From Tetragonia tetragonoides (Eukaryota > Streptophyta > Magnoliopsida > Caryophyllales > Aizoaceae): 64,000 bases of DNA. The stretch spans positions 31,240,501-31,304,500 of the forward strand of contig CM076154.1 of assembly GCA_038025085.1 (NCBI GenBank). The letters are read 5' to 3'. Position 1 is the first letter of the stretch. The number at the start of each line of letters is the position of its first letter. A program made the translations under genes and the position numbers. Below the pieces are notes generated by a model. It did not search any database, was not told where the DNA came from, and was given only the letters and a program-made list of their open reading frames with translations. Below are positions 34,738 to 46,985 of this stretch, one piece after another.

Positions 34738-35361
34738 CGTCATATCTCATATGAAAGACTCAGTGGGACAACTAAGGCTGACTTATACATTATTTTCCGT
34801 TAGAGCGAGGGACATAATCGAGAAACTTTGTCGAGTCATCGTTACTAGAGTCGAATTGATCATAGGTATCACCCGCTATTTTTCTAGGAATTGGGAAATT
34901 CAAATGGTATGTTTAGCCCGTTGATCCGAGGCATGCAACCAAAAAACATATGATAATATACGGGATCCACCCAATTCTAGTTTTGAATATAAATATTAGA
35001 CTTTCGATCTCAAAAATATTCTTTCACGGAAAATAACTCAACGGGGATGGATAAAAGGAAGATTTTAATAGAATAGGGTTACGTATTTGGTGAACTTTTG
35101 AAATAACCTTTAGATAGCATCTCTTGAGATGGCCCAATGCTAAATAAGAGGGGATGATAAATTATTCGTTCATATTTGATCATAGGTATTCCACTGGAAA
35201 AGTAGTTATTGGACCGTGGGATAGTCCACTAGGAATTCACACCACCGGGAAAAAAACACTAGGGTTCGATGAGTGAGATTGGTTTTGGAGTGGTTGTAGT
35301 GGAACAACCATGATCATATAAGAAAATTACTTTGTCATTCCTAGCAATGACATGGGTCCAA
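34738..35361. other. Unassigned DNA
   Basis: AT-rich with scattered open codons. No gene, terminal repeat or RNA gene could be supported. Confidence 0.4.
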
Positions 35362-35369
35362 GTCTCATT

Positions 35370-35719
35370 CAGGCCGTCTCCAACTTTTATGGGGCCCTGT
35401 GCGAAAATTTAAAATTAGGCCCTAAAACTTTAGAGCAGACACTTTCTTCTTCTTTTTTTTCATCAAAAAAGAAATCAATCGAAATTACTTGACAACCGGA
35501 AAATATCACATCACATAAACCAATTGAAAAATGGAATAAGTAATACAATATGATCAAAAACTAAATTTGTAATTCCTATAACCCAATGAAAAAGGCGACT
35601 CAGATTCAAAAACTTCAAATTCAAGTATTTTAGGTCAGACCCACTTTAAAATTTGGGGCCCCAAAAAACTTGAGGCCCTGTGCAAGTGCTCCACATGCAC
35701 ATGCTAAGAGCCGGCACTG
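35370..35719. mobile_element. hAT-type MITE, 350 bp
   Basis: The left end CAGGCCGTCTCC and the right end, read inward, CAGTGCCGGCTCTT form short inverted termini of the hAT type. The flanking 8-mers GTCTCATT (35362-35369) and ATCTCATT (35720-35727) match 7 of 8. The interior contains GGGGCCCTGTGCGAAAATTT near the left end and GAGGCCCTGTGCAAG near the right. Confidence 0.85.
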
Positions 35720-35884
35720 ATCTCATTGCCAATAAAATTAGAGGTTACTTTGCCGTTAAAAAAAAAGTAATACTGATTCTAACCTCGAATTTGATTTCGG
35801 GTTTAGTTTGTACATAAACGTATATAGTTGTATTATTGCCAACAAGCATGCAACATAGTATCACGCATGGTGAGAGAGGCTATC

Positions 35885-38800
35885 ACTTTTTCTTTTTTTC
35901 TTTTCTTTTTTTTTATTTTAGTAAAATGTGAGCATATATTACCAAATCAGAAGTGAGTAAGTCCATACATCAAAAAACAGAGAAACATAGGAGCTAGCTA
36001 AGCATCCCATTGTAATATGTAAATTACTTTACAAACTCTATGACAATAAGTATAAACCTATACATCAAAATCAACTATCTATTTTTCTATGTAAAATCAG
36101 GTTGTATCCCCACATGGGTGCACCACCTTCTGTTCTTTTGCGTATCTTTGATCCTCTGATCTTGCTGAGCTGCACTCTCAGTTCATATCGAATGTGAGCT
36201 GCGACATTATGAACATCATGGTTCACTTTCCTGAAAATTGATTTCTGGTCACCTAAATATGATAAATGCAAGCTGTTATAGCAGCCTTGCATATAGATCT
36301 GTAAGCAGAATTGCCTCTAACATGTTTAAGGCCCCAAATTATGACACCACTCCAATCTGTTGCAGGAGTTTTCAACTGAACAAAATCACCAATCTGCTGC
36401 CAAACTAGTCTTGCAAAAGGGCATGAGAAGAATAGATGATCATGAGTCTCTGTATTATTACCACACAGCACACACAAATCATCCATGATTCCCCCTCATT
36501 AACCCGTCCTTAGTCAACAATCTCTTCTGCATTATCAACCATGCTGTAAAAGAATGCTTAGGCTAATTTCTACCTCAAATAAACCTTGTTCATTGCTGTA
36601 AAGGAGCAGCAAGATGCAACACCTTGTAAGCAGCTTTAGAGGAGAATGGAGGTGGACCTCCAGACCAGGTGATCTCCCCATGCTGTAAGTGGACACATTT
36701 CAATGCCTCCTCTCTCAGTTTGAGCAGTTTTCTGAATCCCTATGATTGAGCATTAGTCACCTGGACCTCCCACACACCATCCTGCCCTAAATACATTTCA
36801 TGAACCCACTTGACCCATAACACATCAGCTTTTCTAGCAAGGCACCAGATTTATTTCAGAATGAAGGCTGAATTAACAGCAAATAAATCTTTAAACCCTA
36901 ATCCTCCACTAGGTTTAGGTTGGCAGATACATTTCCAAGCTACAAGTACTTGTTTAAAACTATCTTGACCACTCCACAAAAAGTTTCTACAAAGAGCTTC
37001 AACTTGCTTGATCACCTTCTTGCGAAGAACAAAGATGGATCCCTAGAAATTATGCAGACTAAATAAAACAGTGTTAATCAATTGACCTCTTGCAGCATAA
37101 GAGAGAAACTTACTAGAACAAGCTCTAATTTTAGTTGTAATCTTCTCAACCAAACTGATACAGTCAGCAGCACTAGGTGATCTAGATGTGAGAGGAACAC
37201 GCGCCCAGATATCTCAAACTGACCATTATCCATCTGCTGTATTTGTTGTATCTGATCATGTACAGCAACAGACACGCTATCCATAAACACTTGACATTTG
37301 CCCAAATTAGACACAAGACTTGAAGCATCAGAAAACTCCTTGAAAGCACCAAGGACACTAGTAGTAGATTTAACATTCCCATTACAAAATAAAAATAGGT
37401 CATCTGCATAACTGAGATGTGTAATATTCAAGCTTTTACATTTAGGATGATGTCTAAATTGTGCATCCCCCTGTAGCAAAGAAAGCCTCCTAGATAACAC
37501 CTCCATGGCCACCACAAACAGATAAGGAGAAATAGGATCTCCCTGCCTGAGACCTCTTCTCCCTTTAAAGTACCCACACATCTATCCATTAACAATAACA
37601 GAATATCTAACAGTGGTAACACACAGAAAGATCCATTTCACAAATCTGGGAGGGAAACCAAGCTTTTCTAAAGTGTGAATAAGAAAATCCCACTCAATAG
37701 AGTCATAAGCCTTACGCAAATCAACTTTAATAGTCATACGTGCACTGATATGCTTCTTATCATAATGAGCAAGCAATTCTTGAGCAAGGAGAATGTTATA
37801 CACTATACTTATACCTCTAATGAAAGCACCCTGTTGATTGCCAACAACCTCAGGAAGGACATTTCTAAGTCTAGCAGCAATGACATTAGAAATGTACTTA
37901 TAGATCACATTACAACATGAAATTGGTCTAAACTCTGAGGCAAAAGAAGGAACTGCAACCTTAGGGATTAAAGAAATTGCAATAGAATTAACCTGTGTCA
38001 ACAGCTTGTCTTTGCAGAAGAAATCTTGCACATTAGCAATAACATCTGCCCCAACTAAAGACCAAGCTTTCTTAAAGCTAAGAAACAAGAGATGTGATCA
38101 TCTGGTCCTGGAACCTTGTTATCTTTTATTTTAAACATAGTTGTTTTGATCTCTGTTGCAGAAAAGGGGAGCACAATAATCTGCAGCTAGCTTCAGAGAC
38201 AGAAGAACCAGCTCCATACACTACATCAGGAACCGTACTCACAACACAAGAAGAACCCAAGAGGCCCTCATAATAAGGCACAATCTCAGCTTTAATATCC
38301 CCAACATCGTCAATGTAATCATTACTATCATTTAAAGCAACCATTGAATTTGACATTCTTCTCTGCTTAATACAGGCATGGAAATAGGTTGTGTTCTGAT
38401 CACCAGCCTTAAGCCACTGTACACGAGATTTTTACTTCAAAAATAATGCTTCATAATGCAACAGCTTCCTGTATTCTTTGAAAACAGCTCTCTCCTTAAC
38501 AGTTATACCAGCATCATCCTTGCTATGTAACTGTTTCTGCAAATCAAATAGTTCTTGTTTTTTGTCTTTCACTCTATTCTGCATCCCACCAAAGTTATCT
38601 TTGTGGAACACTTTTAAGGACATGCTTAAGCATCTTCACATGCTTACACAGTCTAAACATTCTGGTACCTTGAATGGTAGTACCCTAAATAGCAGTCAAC
38701 AAGGGTAAGAATTTATCATCCTTAACCCAAAAGTTACAAAACTTGAAGGAATATTTAGGTTTAATTGATTCTGCAACCTGAATAATTGCAGGATAATGGT

Positions 38801-38942
38801 TTGAAATACCTTCCATCAAGAACTCAACAAAGAAGTTAGGAAACGTAGCAAGCCAATCTCCATTAATCATCACCCTATCAAGATTCTTATATATCCTGCC
38901 CTCATCAAGTCTTTTAGCATTCCAAGTAAAAAAATTGCCCAA
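35885..38942 (-). pseudogene. L1-type LINE (non-LTR retrotransposon), decayed
   Basis: Minus-strand order: the end of an APE-type endonuclease (38942-38685: TWNAKRLDEGRIYKNLDRVM, then ISNHYPAIIQ, where the usual SDH is SNH); a linker (38623-38432); reverse transcriptase N-part (38088-37582: NSIAISLIPKVAVP, FRPISCCNVIYK, GNQQGAFIRG, MTIKVDLRKAYDSIEWDFL); RT catalytic part (37581-37078: RQGDPISPYLFVVAM, SYADDLFLF); zf-RVT domain (36486-36253: CVLCGNNTETHDHLFFSCPF); and a short tail to 36071. A T-rich tract at 35885-35921 is the probable A-tail. Several stops and shifts are visible. The 5' end (ORF1 and the front of the endonuclease) is missing or unrecognisable, as in most LINE copies. Confidence 0.87.
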
Positions 38943-40392
38943 TATATTTTATATCCAAATTGGTGAAAGGTATAGGTCGTTCTGACATGGATTCTCTGAC
39001 ATTTCAGCATTCAAGAGGTCATTCTCTCTGTATATTGTCCTCCTCACGAGCAATCTACTAAGTTTACCATGAAGAGGCGTTCTCAGGAACGAACCCCCGA
39101 GGTAGTTCACTTGTTTGTTGTGCCTAGTTGGTCCTCCGCCCCACCAATTAGGTCCTATGATCAGATTTCACCAAGCATCATCAAGCTCAATTTGTCCTTA
39201 CATTATCCAACCTTCCCAGTATTTGCACCCCCTCGAAATTGGGGGAAACATTAACCTTTTTTTAAAAAAAATTGACAACTTGAGTTTTTGAAGAAAATGG
39301 AAACGGAGTTTAACTCTATCTTATTCATTTTGGCCGACCATAGATCACCGCATCTACGCAAATTATAAGGATTTCAAAAAAAAAAATTCCCTTGCATTTG
39401 TGCATTATTTAAGGGTTTGAATTTTCATAAAAAAAGAACATTTAATGTAAGGGTTCGAATTTGGTCCACTATTATTTTTAATGGTCCATCAAATAAAATT
39501 AATATGGTACATCAATACTATTTTGCAATCATACTCCGTAGTATCAGTTCCTACTTCGCCATAACAAAGAAATACATCTCTTCACCATAATTTTACTTCA
39601 TCTTATCCTTTACCTTTTTCTTTTTTTTTTGGCTAGTCATCTTATCATCTACCTAATTCTAGGATTTTGAGTTTTTTTCCTACACTTGTGTAATATTGTA
39701 AGGTTCAAAGTTGGTCACTATTATAATTTTTCTGGTCAACCATAAATTTGATATGGTACACCAATACTATTTTGTAAAGTTACTGTGTATAGTATCATCA
39801 CATTCATCAGTTTATAATCCACTTACCTATGAAATACACTAATTTACCATAATTTTCCTTCACCTTACCATCTACCTAATTAAATAAATAAAATATACTT
39901 TGTATTACTTACTCTATATTTACAAAAAATGTACTCCAGTACGTTGATAATAAAAATACACCTTTATAGATAGCCAAATTTCGGCACCAAATTACAACCA
40001 TTACAAGTCATATCTTCACTTTCAGGATTATTTCATTTGTTTTGGCCGACGAACCTTATTTTTCATCCACTTATTGAGTTTTTCTTCCATCTTTTACGCT
40101 TCCGATTACGAACAGTGGCTACTACCCTTAAAAATATAAATAAACCGCGTGACTTTCACCAAATGGTTTTTTTGCACTGGAGCATCTTGACAATACAACA
40201 GAATTTGCGTTGTATTCTATGGTTGGTTTCAACAAAAAAATGTCTATGTTTTTGAAGTTCTTGAGGCTACAAGTCAACAAGAGTGTGACTGCTGTGACGA
40301 CTTGTTTTCAACATACATACATCTGCTGTCTAACACGTAGCATTCCGCATGTGGCACTAGAAAAAGATGGCGGGAGGCATGGTTTTTTATTA
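38943..40392. repeat. Intergenic DNA with a diverged 249-bp tandem duplication
   Basis: Between about 39450 and 39920 two diverged copies can be aligned: GGTACATCAATACTATTTTG at 39506 and GGTACACCAATACTATTTTG at 39755, each after TGGTC.ACTATTAT and followed by TAGTATCA. No gene was seen elsewhere in this interval. Confidence 0.6.
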
Positions 40393-40626
40393 CTCCCTCC
40401 GTCCGTAATTTGGAGGTTAAACTTTACAAATTTTGACCGTTAATTTATGAAAAAATATAAAAATTTACAATGTGAAAAACTATTGTTAGATTCATTTCTA
40501 ATATTACTTTTAAAAAATCATGTTTTATAATTTTTATATTCATAGATTTATAGTTATTTATGGTCAAAATTGTGTCTTATGGACCATGACAAAGTAAATA
40601 ACAACGTAATCATGCGACGAAGGGAG
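40393..40626. mobile_element. Stowaway-like MITE, 234 bp
   Basis: It starts CTCCCTCCGTCCGTAATTTG and ends ATGCGACGAAGGGAG, with TA flanks at 40391-40392 and 40627-40628. The interior is AT-rich and non-coding. Confidence 0.88.
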
Positions 40627-41014
40627 TATTAGTGATACTTGCTTGGTCGTTGATCAAATTAATATGATGAAATTTTATAGAGAGAAGCTTAAATAACATA
40701 TGTACCCCGTATGTGTTAGTGGAATTCAAAGTATTACAGTTTAAATTAACAAGAACACACAATGGTGAAATGTGGAAGTATCTTGTGTTTTAGATTTGCG
40801 AAGATATGTCTATCAATTTGCACGAAAATTTACTATCTCAACAAAATTATATCTAAACAAATTCAAACACATGAACACATCCGCCTATCACTTATGATTA
40901 AAGAACCTTTCTGAGAAATAGAAGGGTGAAGCAAAGTGCAGAGCAGAACTTTTACATGAATATTCATGAAAACAAGCATGCAAATTTACTTTTTTTTACA
41001 TGCAATAGCATAAC
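40627..41014. other. 3' flank of the UGT pseudogene; nothing else seen
   Basis: AT-rich spacer between the MITE and the stop codon of the minus-strand glucosyltransferase copy. Confidence 0.4.
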
Positions 41015-42431
41015 TTAGAAGGACTTCCACTTAAGAGCCACTTCAGAAAGCGCATTTGTGGATGACCCATTTTCACCAATCACTCTTGTAGCGACGTCCT
41101 TCAAGAATGTCATTTTCTTACGGATTTTGTTACCTTCTTCGTCTAATTCCATCAAACCTTTAATAACCCTGACAATCTCCCCTCGACTAATTAAACCATT
41201 TTTGTTGATAGATGGCCTCAATGCCACTTTTAAATCTTCAACTAACATTACTGCATTCAACCTCTGCTCAGCATAAAGCGGCCAAGCAATTAGAAGCACT
41301 CCATACACAACACTCTCTAAAACCGAGTTCCAACCACAATGCATCATAAACCCTCCCGTAGACTCATGGCTCAAGATCTTAACTAAGCCCCTCCCTTTGG
41401 TCCTAGTTAGAAACCCTTCAGGCAAAAAATCTAGAGGATCCTTCTTATTTTCAGAACCAAAAAAGGTTCCATTAGCAACTGTATCATTTGGACTCTTCAA
41501 AACCCACAAAAACCTTTGCTCACTCATCTCCAAACCATAAGCAAGCTCACTTATCTGAGCATAAGAGAGGGTCCCACCACTCCCGAACGAAACAAATAAC
41601 ACCGAGCCACGTGGCTGCTGGTCCAACCACTTCAAACACTCTAATCCATCCTCCTCCTCCTCACGTGACCCACTCTGAAGACTCTGGCCCACAAGCGGCC
41701 CAACCGGATAAACCGTGGGCTTTCCCGGTTCAGCCTCTTGTAGGGCTTTAAAAGCACCCTCCTCTAACTCCTTAAAGCTATTTACCAAAATACCCGCAGC
41801 TAAATTAAACCTCTTAATCTGATGAAGCATCCCTTTGTAAGCATTACCCTTCCTATCTTGAACCGGGTCCGGAAGATCCCTCCCATGAACCGGAAACATT
41901 AAAACCAGGTATCCTCACCGGTTCAACCATACCCCTAAACTCACCCAAAACATGATCATCCAACTCAGGAAAAACCCGAGAAAAAGAGAGCGCCATGGCA
42001 GTAGTAGGGAAGAACATGCAAGGCCGGAGACCGAACTCGGGGCACACGTCGAAGGCGTCAGTCCCAAAGAGGTCGACAACGAGGACCGCCAGTCGGTGAG
42101 CCCCGGAAAGGGCATGAAGGCGGTCCCTCAGGGCAGGTAGGGACCTTGCTAGTGTAAGGGGAATCACAGTCTCAATCTTCGTGTCCGCGGGCAGGTCGTC
42201 GAGGGTGACCGGGGGAAGGAAGAAGGAGTCTGCATGGGCCTCGGGCAGCTCCTCGAGGACGGCCCGTTGGGCCTGGGATGGTGGGCCGAGGGTGGGGATG
42301 ATGAAGGAGAGAGTGAAATAGTAGGAGTTTATTAAGCGAGTGGCGAGTTGGACAAGAGGAATGAGATGGCCCATTCCTGGTGTAGGAACAATGACTATAT
42401 GAGGTGGTTTTTGTTGCTGTGCCATTGCCAT
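41015..42431 (-). pseudogene. UGT72B-like UDP-glucosyltransferase pseudogene
   Basis: A single-exon, minus-strand gene starting at 42431, the usual family length of about 470 codons. The N-terminal half has the catalytic histidine (PTPGMGHLIPLVQLA) and the activating aspartate (VVDLFGTDAFDV). Near 41898 an extra base (in GGTTTTAATG) shifts the frame after EPVRIPG. The frame recovers as FPVHGRDLPDPVQDRKGNAY and runs to the stop at 41015. In the PSPG sugar-donor box the text is GRGLVKILSHESTGG: about eight residues, including the WAPQ start that contacts the uracil, are missing (near 41382), while HCGWNSVLE and PLYAEQ remain. Family members glucosylate phenolics such as hydroquinone or monolignols in the cytosol. 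With both lesions no activity is expected. The frameshift alone could be an assembly error; the 24-bp deletion is harder to explain that way. Confidence 0.88.
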
Positions 42432-43101
42432 GTGATGAATTTTTTTTTTTTTTTTTTGGTGATAATTTGGTGAATGTGATGATATTACTTCAGAGGGTTA
42501 CATGTATGTATTATATAGAAATGTGTTTGGACAATGGAGTTTGAAGGATCCAAAGAGATTTTTTTATTTTTTTTGAGGGGAAGGGATCCAAAGTGATGGT
42601 TTAACTTGTTTGAGAAACAAATTATTTTTTTTTTCGTTGTGATTTTGGAAGTTTGCTTTTTTTTTTTTTTGCAGTGTGCTAGCTAGAGATTTGTGAACTT
42701 TCTTGGTAGCAGATCAACTGAGTTTGTTTTGCGTGCGCTTAGGCAGGCTAAGGCCAAAGAGTGGTGGATGGGGACCAAGGGATATGTATTGGCGGATCTA
42801 GAAATCCAAGAGGTTTTTTTTTTTTTTTTTTTCGAGGGAAAAATAATTTTATTTATAATAATAAGTCATATGGTATCTTCAAACAAACGAAATCCAAATC
42901 AACAAGGTGTAATTCTAAAACATCGGATAATATTTAAGTAATAAAGCTACTTAGTATGGTAGATTCGACGATTTTGAGTGGTCTCCTCCTTTCAATTATT
43001 GTTTTTCATATGACAATCTTTTTGCGGAGGCCCTATCACTATAACTTTGTTAAATGAGCAAACCTGACATCGTAGAAAGCTTCTTAAAGGAGAAGATTTG
43101 T
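42432..43101. other. 5' flank of the UGT pseudogene
   Basis: Contains T-runs at 42440-42459 and near 42820 and no gene. It would be the former promoter region of the glucosyltransferase. Confidence 0.45.
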
Positions 43102-43109
43102 AGTACCGC

Positions 43110-44895
43110 TAGCACTGTTCATCCGGTCCAAACCCGGACCGGACCGGATCATTTCCACCTAAATCTCAGCGTTTAAGACCGGACCGGTCGTGAGCGGTCT
43201 CCGACCGGACCACATAAAACCCGGTCTAGGACCGGACCCGTCAGACCTCAGCGCTGATCTGATTGAAGCAGTTGTGTGAGAACGGAGGTGGGGAATTGCG
43301 TTGCGTAGGATTGTAGAAACAGTTTCACATGCAAAAAAAGCATCAAGCAAAAGCAATTAAACAAACCACCATATAGATTGCAAAAAAAGAAACAAACCAC
43401 CATATACATGTCATGATTTGGACAGGAGAGAGAGATGGAGAGAACTGGAGAGAGAGTAAAATGAAACTGAGAAAAATGGAAAAAAAAAAAAAACACAATT
43501 TTCGTTTTTCCTTTAATAAATAAAATCAGCTTTCAAAAAAAAAAAAGGAAAAATCTTGTTGGTGTCCTTGTGTTTAAGGTTTTTTCAAATGGTGCCCAAA
43601 GCTTTTTTAAAATCCAAGTGGTGCCCCTTTATTTTTGACCATCTTTCCTCCGTGACCATTTCTAATCGTCCGTGAAGTTTGGTGTTAACGTAATGACATG
43701 CCATTTTTATTTATTTTTTTTAACTTTCTTCTTTCATTTTTTTTCCTCTTTTTTTTTTTTCTCTTTCTTCCTTCTTCATCACATCTGTCACCACTCACCA
43801 GTCACTAGCCTATTGCCGTTGCCTCCGTTGCATCTCTGTCACTAGAAGGGAAAGGGAGCAATGAACATGCAATGAAAGCCATGAGAGGAGACAAAGGGGA
43901 TATCAATTCTTACTCAACTTAAAAAATATCAAAATGGCATTTCAGGTGCCCATTAAATGAATCTAAGGCTGGTTTTTTTAGCAGTGAGGATTTGATAAAG
44001 CATTAGGCAATTAGATTCTCAATTTGATTCCTTCACAAACGTTTACTTGATTCATCATCGGAAAAACAAGGAAATAGTCGTGTAGTCTCATTTTGAGTAA
44101 TTGTAGATATCTAGGTGCGAAAGAATAATAAAAAATGACAAAGGATTTTGGTGGCAATGAATAATCCACAACATACCCATCAGCAATAACAAGATTCAAC
44201 TGAGTATCAATGGATTTGTTGATAAATCAATTTCTTGACGTGGGTTAGGGATTGGTTGAATTTGAGAGATTTTGAGCAGTGTCAGTGAATGTAGATTATT
44301 GGATTTGTGATTATTGGGAAAAACTGGATTTCTGGGTGTTCGGTGGAGAGAGAAAGGGGATTAGAGAGAGCGGTGGTGTTTGATTGAAGTTGTGCAAAGA
44401 TGGTTGAAACATAGGGAGAGAGGAGCTGACGTGGAGGTGGAGCCTACAATGGCGATTGTTTGAACGGAGTCGAGGAGGGACAGGAGATCGTGAATTCGTG
44501 ATGGTGATGGTGGCGATGATGGAGGTGATGGTGCCGTTAATGGAAGGAAGGAGAAAGGAAGAAATAATGGGAACCTATCAATATAAAAGAAAAGGAAAAA
44601 GAAAATCTAGACCAAGTTAACACTTCAATTAACGACTAGACAAGAATTGGTCACGGTACAAATTTATCAAAGAATAAAGGGGCATCATCTGGATTTTAAA
44701 AAAGCTTTGGACACCACTTAAAATAGTTGTGAACACAAGAGCACCAATAAGATTTTCCCAAAAAAAAAACAGATCAGTCCGGTCTCCGGTCTCGATCGGA
44801 CCGGACCAAAGACCGGTTGCCAACACCAAAAAAGCGGACCGAAAATATGTGGTCCAGTCAGAACTCCGGTCTGGACCGGTCGATGAACAGTGCTA
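43110..44895. mobile_element. hAT element with CCGG-rich subterminal repeats, 1,786 bp
   Basis: The ends are TAGCACTGTTCATC (left) and the same 14 bp read inward on the right, with a perfect 8-bp TSD AGTACCGC (43102-43109 and 44896-44903). Both subterminal zones are packed with GGACCGG/CCGGTCC motifs in both orientations (43120-43245 and 44775-44880), as expected for hAT transposase-binding sites. It encodes no transposase, so it is non-autonomous. It is itself interrupted by a MULE-like element. Confidence 0.94.
43547..44758. mobile_element. MULE-like element nested in the hAT element, ~1,212 bp
   Basis: The left end is GGAAAAATCTTGTTGGTGTC and the right end, read inward, GGGAAAATCTTATTGGTGCT. 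The inverted similarity runs about 150 bp, including AAAGCTTTTTTAAAATCCA in both arms. Both sides are A-runs, so a 9-bp AAAAAAAAA duplication is possible but not informative. Long inverted ends and the absence of coding fit a non-autonomous MULE. It inserted into the poly-A region of the hAT element. Confidence 0.82.
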
Positions 44896-44983
44896 AGTAC
44901 CGCCATGCGAATAAGGAAACAGAAAATAAGCAGTACTCTCACAAAAGGAGAGATAATCATATCCAAAAATTGGGACAAACTAA

Positions 44984-45140
44984 ATTCCTGTTCTTTTCGT
45001 CGTTTCCATGCGGCATTCCGTTCCGTTCTGCGTCGCATTCTGTACTTCATTTTGTCTCACATATTTTTGAATTATTCGCACTGCGCCGTTCCGTTCCGTT
45101 CCTCACCGTCTCGCACCATTCCGTTGAAAAGAACAGAGCC
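44984..45140. mobile_element. Tourist-like MITE, 157 bp
   Basis: Flanked by TAA on both sides (44981-44983 and 45141-45143). The left end ATTCCTGTTCTTTTC and the right end, read inward, GGCTCTGTTCTTTTC are inverted repeats typical of PIF/Harbinger-derived elements. The middle has repeated GTTCCGTTC(T/C) words. Confidence 0.8.
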
Positions 45141-45143
45141 TAA

Positions 45144-46194
45144 CTCTCACAGAAAAAGAGATTGATTCTATTCCAACCAACGTAACTAAAAAACTAAATA
45201 AGACGAAGAAACTGAAAAGTTGGGGCTTACCATCAACGAAGCAGCCCTTAGATCATAAAAGTAGAGTTAGGATTTTTTTGGCAGAAAAAGGGAGTTGAAT
45301 TTCCACAAATTGAAAAATAAGAGAGATCCAATAATAGAGGGTAAAAACTAAATTATTAGAGTATTTCAGCAATAATTAAAATAATTAAAAAAAATAGAGT
45401 ATATAACAAAATTTTCCGAAAAAGCTAGGTATTTACTGCACTAGATCCGCGTCTGCGGGTATGTACGTATATATATTGTATCGGTGTTTGTGCAGATGTA
45501 TATTATAAGAACCAAATTATGTTTTGACATAGTGATTAAAGCTAAAGTGTTTTAGCAACATTAGATTGCATATTCGGATCCTATCTTCCATACACATTTG
45601 TGCCTCTTCTAAAGTTCTAAACCAGAAAATGAAAGTGTAGTGTAGTAGGCTGTAGCACCCCTCACCCAGAGCAAAAAGAGTGTAGTAGCACAGTAGCAGC
45701 ACCCAACGTTGAAGTGTATGTGTGCTCCTTACGGGTGGACCAATTTTCATGTTCTGAGGCTTTAATCAAGTCCAACTTTTGAGTTTTGACTTTTGAGAGA
45801 GCAATTTAAAGCTTCGGGGCTCTCTGCATAGTGCCTACTGTCAGCAGCTCTGTTCCCACTTCCCCCTCATTCTTCTCCTCCCTGCCTAGAGCCTTGTATG
45901 ATGGATTTGTCATTTTTATAGCCACCATAATAATTTAATACCCACTAATCTTAATCATCACAAAAAAAATCGGGTAAAACTAACTTTGTATTTCGTAATG
46001 ATCGATTAAGATTCACTTTCAGTTTCTTAGATTGACATTTTAATTTCAGTTTCGTATTTACCAATTATAATATCAATTACATGAATTGATGAGCTTAATT
46101 GCACTTAATTCTCTAAGCTTTTCCATTTTTTAAAATGTTTTAGTTGGATGTTACTGTATGATATTGAAATGAAAGCTAATTGACGCAAAAAGTA
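45144..46194. other. Unassigned AT-rich DNA
   Basis: No gene, terminal repeat or RNA gene was seen. A minus-strand frame at 45517-45750 has no recognisable content. Confidence 0.45.
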
Positions 46195-46197
46195 TAA

Positions 46198-46510
46198 GAG
46201 CATGTATGGTCTAATTTGTTTCTAGCTTCTACTTTTTCTCCTATTTTCTCTCACAAACACCTCTATTTTTCTCCTCACCACCCATTTTCAACTTTGAAAA
46301 ACCTTAAAACACCCTCCTGAACCCCTAAAAGCCCCAAAAATAAAAGCACTTAATTGGAGCTTTTGCTTTTGAATATCTCAAGGAGGTGTTTTGAGCTTCT
46401 TGGAAGCGAAAAATGCCAAAATGGAAGTGAGGAGGAGGTGGAATGAGAGGTTTGTGAGGAAAAATAGGAGGAAAAGTAGAAACTACTCACAACCTAGGTC
46501 AAACACCACC
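46198..46510. mobile_element. Foldback MITE, 313 bp
   Basis: TAA flanks both ends (46195-46197 and 46511-46513). The two halves are near-complementary over about 130 bp per arm: TTTCTA.CTTCTACTTTTTCTCC on the left pairs with GGAGGAAAAGTAGAAAC on the right, and CTCACAAACACCTC pairs with GAGGTTTGTGAGG. The transcript would be a long hairpin and a potential small-RNA source. Confidence 0.82.
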
Positions 46511-46985
46511 TAAATCAGTTACGAGTCACCACTATTTAAGATTGACATTTTCACCTAAGGACTCTTTTTATATCTTTACTTCTCTAACCAGGAACAGTTA
46601 TACCATTCTGGCATGTCATTGTTGTTTGACCTTTCGAGCATTAGGGCAAAATGGGTCCTTCATATGTACTCCTTTTTTTCCTTTAATAGAAACAAATAGG
46701 ATGAGAGTTCAACATCACAAATGCAAAAGTAGCATTATATCAAAAGCAGAAGAAATAATGGAGTACAATGTAGACTTGCTCTTTTAGGGTGCTATCACTG
46801 GTCCTACAACTTCAATGAGGATGGATGAGTACAACGTACAGAGATTTATAGATTGTTGAACTTGTAGAATCAGTTACAATTATCAGCTGTCATCGATTTA
46901 CTCGAACAGCTTCTGAGATCAAGAGTTCCATCAGGACATCTTCTGATTTTATGTTCAGGTGGAAGCACTGATTTCTGCATGCAGC

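Noticed and set aside
34738..35361. Possible organelle-derived insert
   Set aside because: A few phrases looked organelle-like, but I could not match any known plastid or mitochondrial gene segment.
44629..45165. Overlapping frames with Arg/Ser-rich translation
   Set aside because: They span the hAT right end and the Tourist-like MITE and are not coding.
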